Source: CAIYRG01 sp964446945 (GTDB taxonomy: Bacteria; Pseudomonadota; Alphaproteobacteria; Micropepsales; Micropepsaceae). From it: DNA of 64,000 nucleotides. Below, piece by piece: positions 9,574 to 17,884 of the stretch. The DNA is taken from the NCBI GenBank assembly GCA_964446945.1, contig CAYUQO010000005.1, forward strand, positions 124,001 through 188,000, written 5' to 3'. Below the pieces are notes generated by a model, which was not told the origin of the DNA, did not search any database, and saw only the letters and a program-made list of their open reading frames with translations. Position numbers and translations under genes: made by a program. Position 1 is the stretch's first letter. Every line of letters begins with the position of its first letter.

Positions 9574-10185
9574 TCAGAAAAAGCGCTCGGGAATCCGTAT
9601 GATATCGCCGGGATTAACCCTTATCGGGTGGTCCTGGTCGGATTCGAACTTGTCTTCCTTTGTCGAGCCTTCGCGGCGGATAAAGACCTCGTCTTTATTC
9701 GCCCGATAGGTAAACCCGCCCGCCACCGCCACGGCATTCAGCACATTCATTTCATTAACGTAGGGATATTCCCCGGGCTTGTTGATCTCACCAATGATGT
9801 AGAACGGGCGATAGCTCGTGATTTCGACGCTGACACGCGCGTCTTTCAGATAGCCCTCGTCCAGCTTGGCTTTGACCTGCATTTCAAAGTCCTGGATCGA
9901 CAGTCCAGTTGCCTTGACCTCTCCGATTAGGGGCAGGCGTACGAACCCGGTGCTATCGACCTGGTAATCCCCACTAAGATCCATTTCGCCAAAGACGATG
10001 ACACGCAGCTTGTCGCCGGCGCCGAGGCTGTAGCCTCCGCTAGAATTGTGTTGTGCCTGCGCCGCCGGGGGAGCCGCGGTCGCGCCAAAGGCATGGTGCA
10101 GCGCCACAGATGATGTAAAGGCCGCAATCAGCAATGCCAGGAGATACGCCTGTCCCAATCTCAGGAGCGGCGGAAACCTCAACAT
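9574..10185 (-). CDS. Polysaccharide export protein (Wza/GumB-like, Poly_export plus SLBB)
   Basis: A 203-residue secreted protein. A hydrophobic signal segment (residues about 12-35) is followed by a Poly_export domain (SLGAGDKLRVIVFGE; GFVRLPLIGEV) and one SLBB-like domain (YIIGEINKPGEYPY; NAVAVAGGFTYRANK), ending in PGDIIRIPERFF. There is no lipobox cysteine, so unlike Wza it is probably not a lipoprotein; it is about half the length of Wza and closer to the short GumB class. It should form or cap the periplasmic/outer-membrane export channel that partners the autokinase encoded at 2589-4895. The upstream region 10186-10276 holds no further gene. Confidence 0.88.
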   Translation of the reverse strand: MLRFPPLLRLGQAYLLALLIAAFTSSVALHHAFGATAAPPAAQAQHNSSGGYSLGAGDKLRVIVFGEMDLSGDYQVDSTGFVRLPLIGEVKATGLSIQDFEMQVKAKLDEGYLKDARVSVEITSYRPFYIIGEINKPGEYPYVNEMNVLNAVAVAGGFTYRANKDEVFIRREGSTKEDKFESDQDHPIRVNPGDIIRIPERFF

Positions 10186-10276
10186 AGACTGCTCTCCTCA
10201 ACCCGAGGCTGTTTGGGATTTTATCTGCGGGCGCAGTGCGCGGCAATCACGTGCATCCCTGCAAATTGCGGCATTT

Positions 10277-11050
10277 TCAGGGTTGCAGGAAGCGCCGCTC
10301 TGTCCCCTCGAGCACGACTGCCGTCAGCCGTCCTGTCGCATAGGCACCGGTATCGATTCCGATTCGGTTAGGTTTGCTTTCCGGCTGGTCCACAGGTGTG
10401 TGACCATGGACGATCACCTTGCCGAAATCGGACTGGGAATCCAGAAATTCGCCGCGAATCCACATAAGGTCCTGCTTGTCCTGCTGATCCAATGGAATTC
10501 CCGGCCGTATGCCGGCATGGACAAAAAAATAATCGCCAAAGACAGCCCATTCCTCGAGCCGGCGCAGGAAGGCTATGTGTTCATCCGGCATGCACTGCCG
10601 AAGCTGATCGCGCGCAACCGCGAACGCAGCGTCATCGTCGAAGCGGGGCGGTGAAACACCATAGCTCACGAGTGTCTCGGCTGCGCCGAAATTCTTCCAC
10701 TCGCGATACAGGGACGGGTCCCCGAGAAAATCCAGCAGCGTCTGGTCGTGGTTTCCAAGCAGCCAGGTCGTGGTGAATCCGCGCATTGGCGCCAGCAAGC
10801 GGTCGATCACGCCTTTGCTGTCCGGACCGCGGTCGATGTAATCGCCGACAAACACCACATGGTTGCGGCCCCGGGCCCCATGGCTGTCCCGCGCGATAAG
10901 CTCAAGCAATTGCTCAAGTTGCGGGAGACAGCCGTGGATATCTCCAACGGCGTAGAGCCGCATCCCCGGCGGAGCTTCAGGCGCAGCACGTGCGCCACGA
11001 ACGCGCCGGAAAACGCGTGAAAACCTGTTCGATGCCGCAGTGTCAGTCAT
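10277..11050 (-). CDS. Metallophosphoesterase, serine/threonine protein phosphatase-like
   Basis: A 257-residue cytoplasmic protein with the PPP-type metal-binding motifs in order: GDIHG at about 36-40, GDYIDRG at 69-75 and GNHD at 99-102, then HAG and HGHTP further on. These residues bind the two metals of calcineurin-like phosphatases. Members act on phosphoproteins or on dinucleoside tetraphosphates, and the substrate cannot be told here. The start at 11050 (MTDTAASNRF) is chosen over an in-frame ATG at 11098 because the catalytic domain then has a usual short leader. It is divergent from the BTLCP peptidase genes and sits at the end of the polysaccharide locus. Confidence 0.88.
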   Translation of the reverse strand: MTDTAASNRFSRVFRRVRGARAAPEAPPGMRLYAVGDIHGCLPQLEQLLELIARDSHGARGRNHVVFVGDYIDRGPDSKGVIDRLLAPMRGFTTTWLLGNHDQTLLDFLGDPSLYREWKNFGAAETLVSYGVSPPRFDDDAAFAVARDQLRQCMPDEHIAFLRRLEEWAVFGDYFFVHAGIRPGIPLDQQDKQDLMWIRGEFLDSQSDFGKVIVHGHTPVDQPESKPNRIGIDTGAYATGRLTAVVLEGTERRFLQP

Positions 11051-11190
11051 CGAGATCCGACGGGTCTGCCGTGTCGTGATGGCTTCGGCACACTGCAATA
11101 GCCCAGCAAAATCCTCAACGCACTTGTTAAGTATTTAAGTAAATCACTGGACAAGCCTTAAACGCGTGCCAAGAATACATCGTCATTATC

Positions 11191-11207
11191 GGCTCAGATC
11201 CTGAGCC
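11191..11207 (+). promoter_or_regulatory. Perfect 7-bp hairpin just upstream of a start codon
   Basis: GGCTCAG, a three-base loop ATC, and CTGAGCC form a perfect stem ending three bases before the ATG at 11211. It covers the position where a Shine-Dalgarno sequence would lie, and only GGA remains free. The 160-base gap 11051-11210 also holds an AT-rich stretch near 11120-11160 that could contain the divergent promoters. A role in limiting translation is a guess from position. Confidence 0.4.
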
Positions 11208-11210
11208 GGA

Positions 11211-11870
11211 ATGGGGGCAATGCGTAGCGTTATTCAATCGTTCGTCAGTGCAGGTTTTGCGCTGATATCTCTCGCCGCGTGCCAAAGCGTTGAAGTGAAT
11301 CTCCCAAGTGGCAGCCTGGTCCCATCACCATTCGTGGCGATTGCGATCAGGCAAGGACAGCCGCCGGGGAGCACGTCACTTCCGCGCGGGAGCGAACTGC
11401 GCACTCTGCCGCCGGGGTTTATCAGTTTCTGTATGCGCGAGCGCGAACAGTGCGTTGCACCCGAGGATCAACCTGAAACTGCGCATATGGACGCGCGCCT
11501 TTGGACCAAGCTGCGCAGCGTGAATGCTATGGTCAATGCGACCACCGTTCCCGAAAACGATCGGGAGCATTACGGCCGCGCCGAGTACTGGTCCATTGTG
11601 ACCGATGGTTTCGGCGACTGCGAGGACTATGCGCTGACGAAACGCAAGACTCTGATCGAGCAGGGCGTACCCAGCCGTGCACTGAGACTCGCGATCGTCC
11701 GAACCGTGGGCGGGGAACGTCACGCCGTCCTCACTGTCGCAACCGACCAGGGCGATTACGTGCTGGACAATCTGCGCTCTTCGATTCTTCCATGGGCGGT
11801 CACCGGCTATGTCTGGCTCAGCCGGCAGAGCGCACGCGGCGGCTGGGAATGGGTCGCGCTGGATGGCTGA
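11211..11870 (+). CDS. BTLCP-family transglutaminase-like cysteine peptidase, predicted lipoprotein (copy 1)
   Basis: A 219-residue protein with an N-terminal lipobox (LAAC, Cys24) and a bacterial transglutaminase-like cysteine peptidase domain (DUF920). The catalytic triad is visible as Cys137 in GDCEDYA, His171 in ERHAVLTV and Asp186 in YVLDN. A second cysteine pair (Cys74 and Cys81) is shared with the next gene. The family includes LapG, the periplasmic protease that releases biofilm adhesins; no LapA-type adhesin or LapD gene is in the window. The true start may be the second ATG at 11220 (MRSVIQS). It is divergent from the polysaccharide genes and followed 103 bases later by a close paralogue. 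Confidence 0.88.
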   Translation: MGAMRSVIQSFVSAGFALISLAACQSVEVNLPSGSLVPSPFVAIAIRQGQPPGSTSLPRGSELRTLPPGFISFCMREREQCVAPEDQPETAHMDARLWTKLRSVNAMVNATTVPENDREHYGRAEYWSIVTDGFGDCEDYALTKRKTLIEQGVPSRALRLAIVRTVGGERHAVLTVATDQGDYVLDNLRSSILPWAVTGYVWLSRQSARGGWEWVALDG

Positions 11871-11973
11871 CGTGGCAAATTCACGTAGCGCGTTTGTCTG
11901 GTCTTTGACGCAGGTCAAACCCGCAAAACGGCCTGTGTGGCATTGAAATCTTTGGCCTTGTGTCGGCACGCAT

Positions 11974-12624
11974 ATGTCACGAATTCCTCGCTCATTTGTT
12001 TGCGCAGGCTTTGCACTGCTTTCTCTGACAGCGTGCCAGAGCATTGAGTTGAGTTCCCCTACCGGCAGCGTCCTCGCGCCACAGGCAGGCTACGTTCCAG
12101 TCCGGCAGGATCAGCCGCCAGGCAGTACGCCGCTTCCGGCCGGAAGCAATCTCGGCACTTCGCCGCCAGGATTTGTCAACTTCTGCTTGCGCGAGCGCGA
12201 CCAGTGCGTTGCTCCCACAGATCAACCGGAAACTGCGCATATGGACGCAAATCTCTGGGCGAAGCTGCGTAAGGTGAACGACCTGGTCAATACAACCGTT
12301 CAGCCTCAAAGTGACGAACAGCACTTTGGGCGTGGCGAGTACTGGACGATCGTTACCGATGGTTTCGGTGATTGCGAGGATTACGCGCTAACCAAGCGCA
12401 AGCATCTGATCGAGCAGGGCGTGCCAATCCGTTCGCTGAGAGTCGCGATTGCGCGGACGCCGACCTCCACACGTCATGTCGTTCTCACTGTCGCCACCGA
12501 CAAGGGCGATTACGTGCTGGACAATATTCAGTCCGCGATTCTGCCATGGGCCCAGACGGGCTATGTTTGGCTCAGCCGCCAGGGTCCGCGCGGCGGCTGG
12601 GACTGGGTGGCGCTGGATCGCTGA
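11974..12624 (+). CDS. BTLCP-family transglutaminase-like cysteine peptidase, predicted lipoprotein (copy 2)
   Basis: A 216-residue paralogue of the preceding gene, clearly a tandem duplication: the same lipobox layout (LTAC, Cys21), the same CxxxxxxC pair, and the catalytic Cys134 (GDCEDYA), His168 and Asp183 (YVLDN) are all kept. The two proteins differ mainly in the segment after the lipobox and around residues 105-120. Both copies appear intact, so sub-functionalisation or different substrates is more likely than decay. Lipidation would place both at a membrane, most likely the inner leaflet of the outer membrane. It starts at an ATG at 11974. The gap 12625-12756 that follows holds no gene I can support. 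Confidence 0.88.
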   Translation: MSRIPRSFVCAGFALLSLTACQSIELSSPTGSVLAPQAGYVPVRQDQPPGSTPLPAGSNLGTSPPGFVNFCLRERDQCVAPTDQPETAHMDANLWAKLRKVNDLVNTTVQPQSDEQHFGRGEYWTIVTDGFGDCEDYALTKRKHLIEQGVPIRSLRVAIARTPTSTRHVVLTVATDKGDYVLDNIQSAILPWAQTGYVWLSRQGPRGGWDWVALDR

Positions 12625-12756
12625 AATCGCCCCAACCGGCCATTCACGCTGTGAAGAATCGGTTCCTTAGGCGACTATTGTCGGTCACGACTCCTTTCGA
12701 GTTGATCCAAGGGCTATATTGGTGATGCCAGGTAACGGAGGGCTGTCATCCGCGCG

Positions 12757-13338
12757 TTGTATCCGCGACTTGCCGTCATATCGCTGGCCGCCACGTTGAC
12801 GGCGTCGTCCGTGCTCTCTGCCGGCCAGCCGCAGACCTCGCCGGTCCAAAATCGCCAGGTGCACAGCTCGGTTCAGGAGCTGATGGATTCCATAATTGAT
12901 CCGTCGTCGGATGTTTTATGGCGCGCCGTCGGTACCGTGGTCGACAGTGGTGGATTTCACGATGCGTTGCCGAAAACGCCGGAAGAATGGCACGATATAC
13001 GCAGGGCGGCGGTCCGTCTCGTCGAGGGCGCCAATCTCCTGATGCTGCCCGGGCGTGCCGCGGCTCCGCTCGGGACGAAATCGCAAGTTCCGGGGGTTGA
13101 ACTCGAGCCGGCGCAAATCGCTGCGCTGATCAGCCGAAACCGCCCGAGTTTTGATGGCTATGCGTTGGCGCTAGAGGGCGTGGCGCTGGACGCCATGCGT
13201 GCGGTGGATGCACGAAATCCCGGCCGGCTGATGGATGCCGGGGGCCGGATGGAAGAAGTCTGTGAAGGCTGCCATCAAAACTTCTGGTACCCGACGGCAA
13301 ATTCCCCTCAACCCGCTGGACGCAAACCCGGCCCGTGA
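12757..13338 (+). CDS. Cytochrome c'-like periplasmic protein
   Basis: A 193-residue secreted protein with a signal peptide (about residues 1-23) and a helical body with a single heme-binding CEGCH motif about 20 residues from the C-terminus. A C-terminal CxxCH after four predicted helices is the cytochrome c' layout, where the heme binds gases or moves electrons. The reading frame has no ATG. A TTG at 12757 is the first usable start, but the good GGAGGG at 12737-12742 lies 15 bases upstream, nearer to an ATC codon at 12748, so the exact start is uncertain. It leads the + strand cluster that runs to 18360. Confidence 0.75.
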   Translation: MYPRLAVISLAATLTASSVLSAGQPQTSPVQNRQVHSSVQELMDSIIDPSSDVLWRAVGTVVDSGGFHDALPKTPEEWHDIRRAAVRLVEGANLLMLPGRAAAPLGTKSQVPGVELEPAQIAALISRNRPSFDGYALALEGVALDAMRAVDARNPGRLMDAGGRMEEVCEGCHQNFWYPTANSPQPAGRKPGP

Positions 13339-13380
13339 TGATAATGCCCGGGAAGTCGCATCCTTCATCGGGAGGGGTCG

Positions 13381-14583
13381 ATGCGAATCTGGTTTGTGGC
13401 AGGCATTGCTGCTTCGGCCGTCGTTTTCTCGCTTGCGGGATATACGCGGTTGTCAGGTGCGGTCGGAGAGTCGAATTCGACCAGTCCGGCTGCGGCGCGG
13501 CAGACCGTGCTTCGCACGGTTTGGGGTGAACCGGACCTGCAGGGGATCTGGACAGATCCGGCTGACACGCCGCTGCAGCGCTCGGCGAAATACGCCAATC
13601 AGGAATTCTTCACACCCGAACAGCGCGCCGAGCTTGACCGGGAACGCGCGGCGCAGCTCGGCCGGGACCGCAGGGTTGAGCGCGGGACGGAGCTCGATGT
13701 TGCCGGCGCATACAGCGCAGTCTTCATGTCGCTCAAGCGTACCGGTACGCGCACTTCACTGATCGTCGATCCAAGGGATGGGCGTCTGCCACCGCTGACC
13801 GAAGAAGCCAGGGCTCGCGCGACGGCGGAGCGGGAGTTTCGGCTGGCTTTGCTGCAATCGACCCAGACCTGCAAAAGCCATTCGGTTGCCTGCGCCGGCG
13901 GCAAATATGATCCAAAGCCGTCGGCGAGGCGCAATGATCCGCCGCCACGCTACAATACCGCGCGCATGAACCGGCATGACGGCCCGGAAGATGCCGCTCT
14001 GGCCGACCGTTGTCTGACCGGCGGCCTCCCTGAATTCGGCACCGCATATGGTGGAAGTTTCCGCCGTATTGTCCAGACGCAGGGTGGCATCTCGATCTTT
14101 TACGATGTCGGGCAGGGGCAGGGCTGGCAACGCAACATCGTTATGAATGGCAGTCCGCATCTGCCGTCCAATATACGTCAGTGGTATGGCGACTCGCGGG
14201 GCCACTGGGACGGCAATACGCTGGTTGTCGATGTCACCAATTTCAGTCCGAAGACGGATTATCTTGGCTCGCGTGAAAACCTGCACCTGGTTGAGCGGTG
14301 GACGCGCACCGGACCGGATACGCTCGAATATCAGGTCACCATCGATGATCCGGGCGTGTGGACCCGCCCCTGGACAGTGAAACAGGAATTCACCAGACAG
14401 AGTGATGAAGCGAACCGTATCTATTACGAGCCGCGCTGTGTTGAGGGCAATTACGCACTTCCCGGACTGATCCGTGCCGCGCGTACCGAAGACGCCGAGT
14501 TTTCCGCCGGCAAAGGTCCCGATCCGGCGACGAAGGATAACGCAACGGATTTCGTCGGCGTCGAACAGGATCCATTTCAATGA
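13381..14583 (+). CDS. Secreted protein of an uncharacterised W-G-x-P-D-L-x-G-I-W family (paralogue 1)
   Basis: A 400-residue protein with an N-terminal hydrophobic signal/anchor segment (about 1-20). Residues 48-57 read WGEPDLQGIW. The middle holds a cysteine pair (164 and 171), then RCLTGGLPEFG near 210, and a core with GQGQGWQRNI, GHWDGNTLVVDVTNF (274-288) and LHLVERW (301-307), followed by a DDPGVWTRPW strand. The pattern suggests an all-beta, secreted domain. No catalytic motif is evident and I cannot assign a function. The stop codon overlaps the start of the next paralogue (ATGA), which indicates translational coupling. Such genes are usually annotated as hypothetical. Confidence 0.7.
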   Translation: MRIWFVAGIAASAVVFSLAGYTRLSGAVGESNSTSPAAARQTVLRTVWGEPDLQGIWTDPADTPLQRSAKYANQEFFTPEQRAELDRERAAQLGRDRRVERGTELDVAGAYSAVFMSLKRTGTRTSLIVDPRDGRLPPLTEEARARATAEREFRLALLQSTQTCKSHSVACAGGKYDPKPSARRNDPPPRYNTARMNRHDGPEDAALADRCLTGGLPEFGTAYGGSFRRIVQTQGGISIFYDVGQGQGWQRNIVMNGSPHLPSNIRQWYGDSRGHWDGNTLVVDVTNFSPKTDYLGSRENLHLVERWTRTGPDTLEYQVTIDDPGVWTRPWTVKQEFTRQSDEANRIYYEPRCVEGNYALPGLIRAARTEDAEFSAGKGPDPATKDNATDFVGVEQDPFQ

Positions 14584-15776
14584 ACCACACTGCACGAAAA
14601 CGGCTTCTGCGGGCGGCGACTGTTGCGGTTGCGTTTTCAGCGATGGGCGCAGGATTGTGGCCGTCGTCAGCCGGAACTTCGGCGGACGCGCCGGGGCTGA
14701 AAACGCCTTGGGGCGACCCTGATCTGCAGGGCATCTGGACGGACGAGACCGATACGCCGCTGCAACGCCCGGCAAAATTCGCAAACCAGGAATTCTTCAC
14801 GCCGGAACAGCGCGTCGAGCTCGACAAGGAACGCGCGGCCGCACTGGGGCGCGACAGACGTGGCCCGAAGGGCAGCGAGCTCGACGTCCTTGGCGCGTAC
14901 AACGCAGAATTTTCGTCGATCAAACATACCGGGGTGCGGACCTCGCTGGTCGTCGATCCCAAAGACGGGCGGCTGCCGCCGTCGACACCTGAAATACGAC
15001 AGACTCTTGCCGCGGATCGCGCGTTCCGTCTCGCGCTGATGCAGGCAACGGTAACCTGCAAGCAGCAGCTGCCCGGCTGCCGCGGCGGAAAATACGATCC
15101 GAAGCCCACGGCAAACCGCAACGAACTTCCGCCGCGCTACAACACGGCGCGGATGAACCGACATGACAATCCGGAAGACGGTGCGCTCGCCGATCGCTGC
15201 CTGACCGGAGGACTACCCGAATTCGGCAGCCTGAATGGGGGCAGCTTCCGCCGCATCGTGCAGACGCCCGGCGGGATTACGATGTACTACGATGTCGGGC
15301 AGGGGCAGGGCTGGCAACGCAATATCGTCATGAACGGCAGCCCGCATCTTCCCGCCGCGATCCGGCAATGGTTCGGCGATTCGCGTGGCCATTGGGAAGG
15401 CAACACGCTGGTCGTCGACGTCACCAATTTCAGCCCGAAGACGGATTATCGTGGCTCGCGCGAAAATCTGCACCTCGTGGAACGCTGGACCCGCACGGGT
15501 CCGAAAACACTGTCCTATGAAGTGACCGTCGAGGACCCGACGGTTTGGGCGCGGCCGTGGACCGCGCGGCAGGAATTCACTCAACAAAGCGACGAAGAGA
15601 ATCGCATTTATTACGAGCCGCGCTGCTGGGAAGGCGACTATGGATTTCCCACGATCATGCGCAATGCGCGGCTGGAAGACGAAGCATTCGCCAAAGGCAA
15701 GGGTCCCGATCCGCTTACTGAGGACCAGGCATCCGGATTTGGCGGCGATGACCCATTGCAAAACGGGGGCGAGTGA
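14580..15776 (+). CDS. Secreted protein of the same uncharacterised family (paralogue 2)
   Basis: A 398-residue protein that aligns along its whole length with the preceding one: WGDPDLQGIW, the cysteine pair, RCLTGGLPEFG, GQGQGWQRNI, GHWEGNTLVVDVTNF and LHLVERW are all kept in order. The pair is therefore a tandem duplication with both copies intact. The N-terminus has Arg/Lys followed by a hydrophobic segment to about residue 30, consistent with export. Its start overlaps the upstream stop by four bases. The C-terminal tails of the two copies diverge after the EPRC-containing segment, so ligand or partner differences may lie there. Confidence 0.7.
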   Translation: MNHTARKRLLRAATVAVAFSAMGAGLWPSSAGTSADAPGLKTPWGDPDLQGIWTDETDTPLQRPAKFANQEFFTPEQRVELDKERAAALGRDRRGPKGSELDVLGAYNAEFSSIKHTGVRTSLVVDPKDGRLPPSTPEIRQTLAADRAFRLALMQATVTCKQQLPGCRGGKYDPKPTANRNELPPRYNTARMNRHDNPEDGALADRCLTGGLPEFGSLNGGSFRRIVQTPGGITMYYDVGQGQGWQRNIVMNGSPHLPAAIRQWFGDSRGHWEGNTLVVDVTNFSPKTDYRGSRENLHLVERWTRTGPKTLSYEVTVEDPTVWARPWTARQEFTQQSDEENRIYYEPRCWEGDYGFPTIMRNARLEDEAFAKGKGPDPLTEDQASGFGGDDPLQNGGE

Positions 15777-15815
15777 GGCGGGCGGCGCAGCCGCTTTTGT
15801 GCCAGGAGGGGTGTG

Positions 15816-16808
15816 ATGCGTGCTGGTTATGTTGCGGGTTTGGTGGTCGTGGCGATTGCGGCCGGCGCCGCCGGTGCAGCGGTTGGACCGTATGTCGGTG
15901 TGTGGCCCGGCGCGGCAACAGCGACCGCCACAGCGCAACCCGCTCGTGCGGTCCCGTTGCGAATTGCCGGCAAGCCGAATTTCAGCGGCATCTGGCAGGC
16001 CAACAATGAGGCAAACTGGGACTTGCGCGCGCATGCTGCGCTTCCGGCCGCGGTGACGCAGCAGGGTGTTTATCCTTACGATTATGCGCGTGTCCCTGCC
16101 GCTCCGGTTCTCGCGCTCGGAGCTGCCGGCGGCGTGCCGGGTTCACTTGGCGTCATTCAGGGCGATGGACAAATTCCGTACCGGCCGGAAGCGCTGGCGC
16201 AGAAAAACGAAAATGCCGAGCACTGGATCGATCGTGACCCCGAGGTGAAATGCTATCTGCCGGGCATTCCGCGCGCCATGTACATGCCCTATCCGTTCGA
16301 AATCACGCAGAGCACCAATAAAATCCACATCGCTTACGAATTCTCGAACTCCGCGCGCACCATCAACCTCGACAAGGTTGCCCCGCCACCCGACGATACG
16401 TGGATGGGGCATTCGGTTGGCCACTGGGATGGCGATACTCTCGTGGTGGATGTCACCAACTTCAACGACCGCTCATGGTTCGACCGCGCCGGCGACTATC
16501 ACAGCGATCAGCTGCATGTGGTTGAGCGCTTCAAGATGCTGTCGCCGGACATCATCATGTACGAGGCGACCATCGACGACCCGAAGACCTATACAAGGCC
16601 ATGGACCATTTCGATGCCGCTCTATCGGCGAGTGGAGCCGAACATGCAGTTGCTGGAATACCGCTGCAACGAGTTTGTCGAAGAATTCATGTACGGCAAT
16701 CTCCGCAAGCAGCAGCTCGTGAAGCACTGGGAAGGCGATACCATGACGGTGGACATCACGCGCAAGATTCCGCCGGGCGACGCCTTCTATCAATGGTACA
16801 GCCGGTAA
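15816..16808 (+). CDS. Secreted protein, divergent member of the same family (paralogue 3)
   Basis: A 330-residue protein with a hydrophobic N-terminus (about residues 3-27). After a degenerate opening motif (GKPNFSGIW) it carries an insertion rich in Ala/Pro, the PRAMYMPYPFEI segment, and then the family core GHWDGDTLVVDVTNF, LHVVERF and a DDPKTYTRPW strand. The C-terminus (CNEFVEEFMYG; GDAFYQWYSR) is unlike the other two. ATG 15816 is preferred over GTG 15813 because AGGAGGGG at 15804-15811 is at the right distance. It is followed 22 bases later by the DUF6152 gene, with which such proteins may act outside the cytoplasm; this is inference. Confidence 0.7.
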   Translation: MRAGYVAGLVVVAIAAGAAGAAVGPYVGVWPGAATATATAQPARAVPLRIAGKPNFSGIWQANNEANWDLRAHAALPAAVTQQGVYPYDYARVPAAPVLALGAAGGVPGSLGVIQGDGQIPYRPEALAQKNENAEHWIDRDPEVKCYLPGIPRAMYMPYPFEITQSTNKIHIAYEFSNSARTINLDKVAPPPDDTWMGHSVGHWDGDTLVVDVTNFNDRSWFDRAGDYHSDQLHVVERFKMLSPDIIMYEATIDDPKTYTRPWTISMPLYRRVEPNMQLLEYRCNEFVEEFMYGNLRKQQLVKHWEGDTMTVDITRKIPPGDAFYQWYSR

Positions 16809-16829
16809 CAGAACATCAGGAGGCCAACT

Positions 16830-17258
16830 ATGCAGAAGACATTTGTCATTGCAGCCTGCGCGCTCGGGTTGTCGCTTTCGGCCTGGGCCGATGCGGCTTC
16901 TGCGCATCACGCATTCGCTGCCGAGTTCGACGCCAACAAGCCGGTGAACTTCAAGGGCAAGATCACCAAGATGGAATGGATCAACCCGCACACCTGGCTG
17001 CATGTCGATGTCAAAGGTTCTGACGGGAAGGTGGTGAACTGGGCGATCGAAGCCGGCACGCCAAATGTGCTGTTCCGCCGCGGCTTCACCAAGCAGTCGC
17101 TGCTGCCGGGAACGGACATCGTCATCGACGGCTACCAGGCGAAGGATGGCTCGCACCGCGCCAATGGCCGAGACCTGACTTTTGCCGACGGCCGCAAACT
17201 GTTCCTCGGTTCCTCCGGCACCGGCGCGCCCTACGAACTTACCCGCACCGGCAAATAA
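16830..17258 (+). CDS. DUF6152-like small secreted protein with HH at the predicted mature N-terminus
   Basis: A 142-residue protein with a standard signal peptide; the predicted cleavage A-S-A|H-H at residues 25-26 leaves two histidines at the mature N-terminus. The rest is a small beta-type domain with VNFKGKITKMEWINPHTW and FRRGFTKQSLLPG motifs that I associate with DUF6152. A free N-terminal histidine is the kind of group that binds copper in several periplasmic proteins, but no such function is shown for this family to my knowledge. An AGGAGG at 16819-16824 precedes the ATG. It sits between paralogue 3 and the DUF6644-like membrane proteins, all within one operon. Confidence 0.75.
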   Translation: MQKTFVIAACALGLSLSAWADAASAHHAFAAEFDANKPVNFKGKITKMEWINPHTWLHVDVKGSDGKVVNWAIEAGTPNVLFRRGFTKQSLLPGTDIVIDGYQAKDGSHRANGRDLTFADGRKLFLGSSGTGAPYELTRTGK

Positions 17259-17299
17259 GTAGATCGTTTACCCAGCAGCGCAGCGGTTGAGGTTTGTGA

Positions 17300-17884
17300 A
17301 TGTCGTTTCTGGCGTTTTTCGGCTGGCTTGGCGATACGGACTGGAGCTCCGGGCTACACGGCTCGCAATACGCTTATTCGATCATTGAATCGTTGCATGT
17401 CTGGACGCTCGCGCTGTTCTTCGGGACGGTCGCGATGTTCGATCTGCGTTTGCTTGGACTGAGCATGCGCAACGTGCCGGTATCGGAAGTGGTCGACCGG
17501 CTGCTGCCCTGGACGATTGCGGCTTTCGCGATCATGGTCGTCACAGGCTCTCTGTTGTTTTTCGCCATTCCGTTAAGGTCATTCCAGAATCTTTTCTTCC
17601 GCTTCAAAATGATCCTGCTGGTCGCGGCGGCGCTGAATATCTGGCTTTTTCATGCCCGGGTGTATCCCGGCATTGCGGCCTGGGATTCCGCCGCGGTGCC
17701 GCCGCGGCGCGTACGGCTTGCCGGCGGCATATCTCTGGCGCTGTGGACCTGCATCATCATTTCCGGGCGGATGATCGCCTATAACTGGTTCGACTGTGAT
17801 CGCCAGCCGCAACCTGACATCATAAACTTCCTGACCAGTTGTGTTGCTTCCGCGTCCGATCTCGCAAGCCTGGCTGGACAGTGA
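17300..17884 (+). CDS. DUF6644-like four-helix membrane protein (first of a pair)
   Basis: A 194-residue integral membrane protein with about four to five helices. The N-terminal helix carries S-I-I-E-S-L-H-V-W, followed by FFGTVAMFDLRLLGL, a Glu/His plus Asp-Leu-Arg-Leu arrangement that recurs in the next gene. Histidines in the first and third helices and the overall size suggest a quinone- or heme-associated membrane subunit, but this is only a structural impression. The last codons overlap the start of the next gene (TGATG), indicating coupled translation and probably a heteromeric complex. Confidence 0.7.
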   Translation: MSFLAFFGWLGDTDWSSGLHGSQYAYSIIESLHVWTLALFFGTVAMFDLRLLGLSMRNVPVSEVVDRLLPWTIAAFAIMVVTGSLLFFAIPLRSFQNLFFRFKMILLVAAALNIWLFHARVYPGIAAWDSAAVPPRRVRLAGGISLALWTCIIISGRMIAYNWFDCDRQPQPDIINFLTSCVASASDLASLAGQ

